A DNA stretch of 6,875 nt, from assembly GCA_013153375.1 (NCBI GenBank), contig JAADEN010000231.1, positions 1 through 6,875 of the forward strand, written 5' to 3'. Each line of letters begins with the position of its first letter. Position 1 is the stretch's first letter. Under the pieces are notes generated by a model, which had not been told where the DNA came from, did no database searches, and saw only the letters and a list, made by a program, of their open reading frames with translations. This DNA is from Chloroflexota bacterium. Lineage in GTDB: Bacteria; Chloroflexota; Anaerolineae; Anaerolineales; DRMV01. Below, in pieces: positions 6,477-6,875 of the stretch. A program made the translations under genes and the position numbers.

Positions 6477-6875
6477 TTAGGAGTTGTGAGATGCGAGACA
6501 CGCGCGAACGAAAGCCGCGGATTGGGGGACGTCCGGCAGCCATTCATAAATGCGCGCAATCGGCCGAAGCGGTGCCATGATTTCCGGTGCAGGTCGGTAG
6601 TAAAACCAGAAGTCCTGCACCATATCTTCCAAAAGATTGATGGCGAACAAGGCGAAACGCGTTTCGTCACACGGACTGTGCTGAGGCGACGACAGAAAGG
6701 AGCCATCCGAGCGCCTGTGCTCCAAAACAAACGCGCGCACGGTTTTCAGGCCTTTGAGAAAAGCCTGTTGCTCGTTGGGCCGCAATTCTCCCACAGGGAT
6801 GCGCCCATACAGAGCATCCAAAATATAAGCCACTTGCGCAGCCTGTTCCAGGTTGGTCAGTGTCGCGGCATAGGA
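6477..6875 (-). CDS. Protein of unknown function, C-terminal part (5' end outside window)
   Basis: The frame is open from the right edge (6875) to a TAA at 6477-6479, giving 132 residues that begin SYAATLTNLEQAAQVAYILD. A GTG at 6831-6833 could be read as a start, but the helix-like sequence continues unbroken upstream of it and no Shine-Dalgarno precedes it. A longer protein cut by the window edge is therefore more likely. The visible part appears all-helical. RRSDGSF followed by DETRFALFAINLL faintly recalls repeats of prenyltransferase/squalene-cyclase-like alpha-alpha barrels, in which DG(G/S)(F/W) is followed by an acidic residue and a helix. This is weak and I do not assign a function. 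No membrane segment or signal is visible. GC is about 50% in counted 60-base samples (57%, 45% and 52%), against about 80% in a sample inside recN. The gene ends 15 bases before the recN ATG and probably shares its transcript. Confidence 0.65.
   Translation of the reverse strand, partial: SYAATLTNLEQAAQVAYILDALYGRIPVGELRPNEQQAFLKGLKTVRAFVLEHRRSDGSFLSSPQHSPCDETRFALFAINLLEDMVQDFWFYYRPAPEIMAPLRPIARIYEWLPDVPQSAAFVRACLASHNS

Noticed and set aside
5374..6543. A 389-codon - strand frame overlapping recN
   Set aside because: It is an out-of-frame shadow of recN, rich in Arg, Gly and Pro. The recN frame holds all the expected ATPase motifs.

Overview
The window is about 6.9 kb of GC-rich bacterial chromosome. 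It looks like ordinary, densely packed core genome with two small genes I cannot name. No tRNA, rRNA, CRISPR array, insertion sequence, phage gene or attachment site was seen, and no gene-free stretch exceeds about 75 bases. The taxon cannot be fixed from the sequence alone. High GC, Shine-Dalgarno-led genes, a bacterial MEMO/AmrB protein and a short membrane-anchored beta-rich protein would suit a member of Chloroflexota (Anaerolineae-like). That is a tentative inference.

Layout. The left edge holds the last third of moaA on the + strand (molybdenum cofactor synthesis). It meets, tail to tail and with only 6 bases between stop codons, a run of six genes that all read leftward on the - strand. 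In transcription order (right to left) these are: a partial gene of unknown function running off the right edge; recN (SMC-like double-strand break repair ATPase); a small membrane-anchored protein of unknown function; amrB (MEMO-family protein); a CNNM/CorC-type membrane protein with paired CBS domains; and yifB (ComM-type AAA+ ATPase).

Gaps within the run are 15, 72, 50, 38 and 25 bases, so it could be one or two operons. The 72-base gap after recN contains an extended -10 promoter-like sequence just upstream of the small membrane protein gene. A plausible reading is that the last four genes have their own promoter, while recN is transcribed with the unknown gene upstream of it.

Functionally the run is mixed. 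RecN and YifB/ComM both act in DNA recombination and repair. The CNNM protein is probably a divalent-cation transporter or regulator. AmrB belongs to a widespread but functionally unresolved family. The two genes of unknown function have visibly lower GC than the core genes beside them. I did not find a convincing new multi-gene system. The points most worth a second look are the solitary AmrB, the small anchored protein placed directly before it, and the edge-truncated gene before recN.
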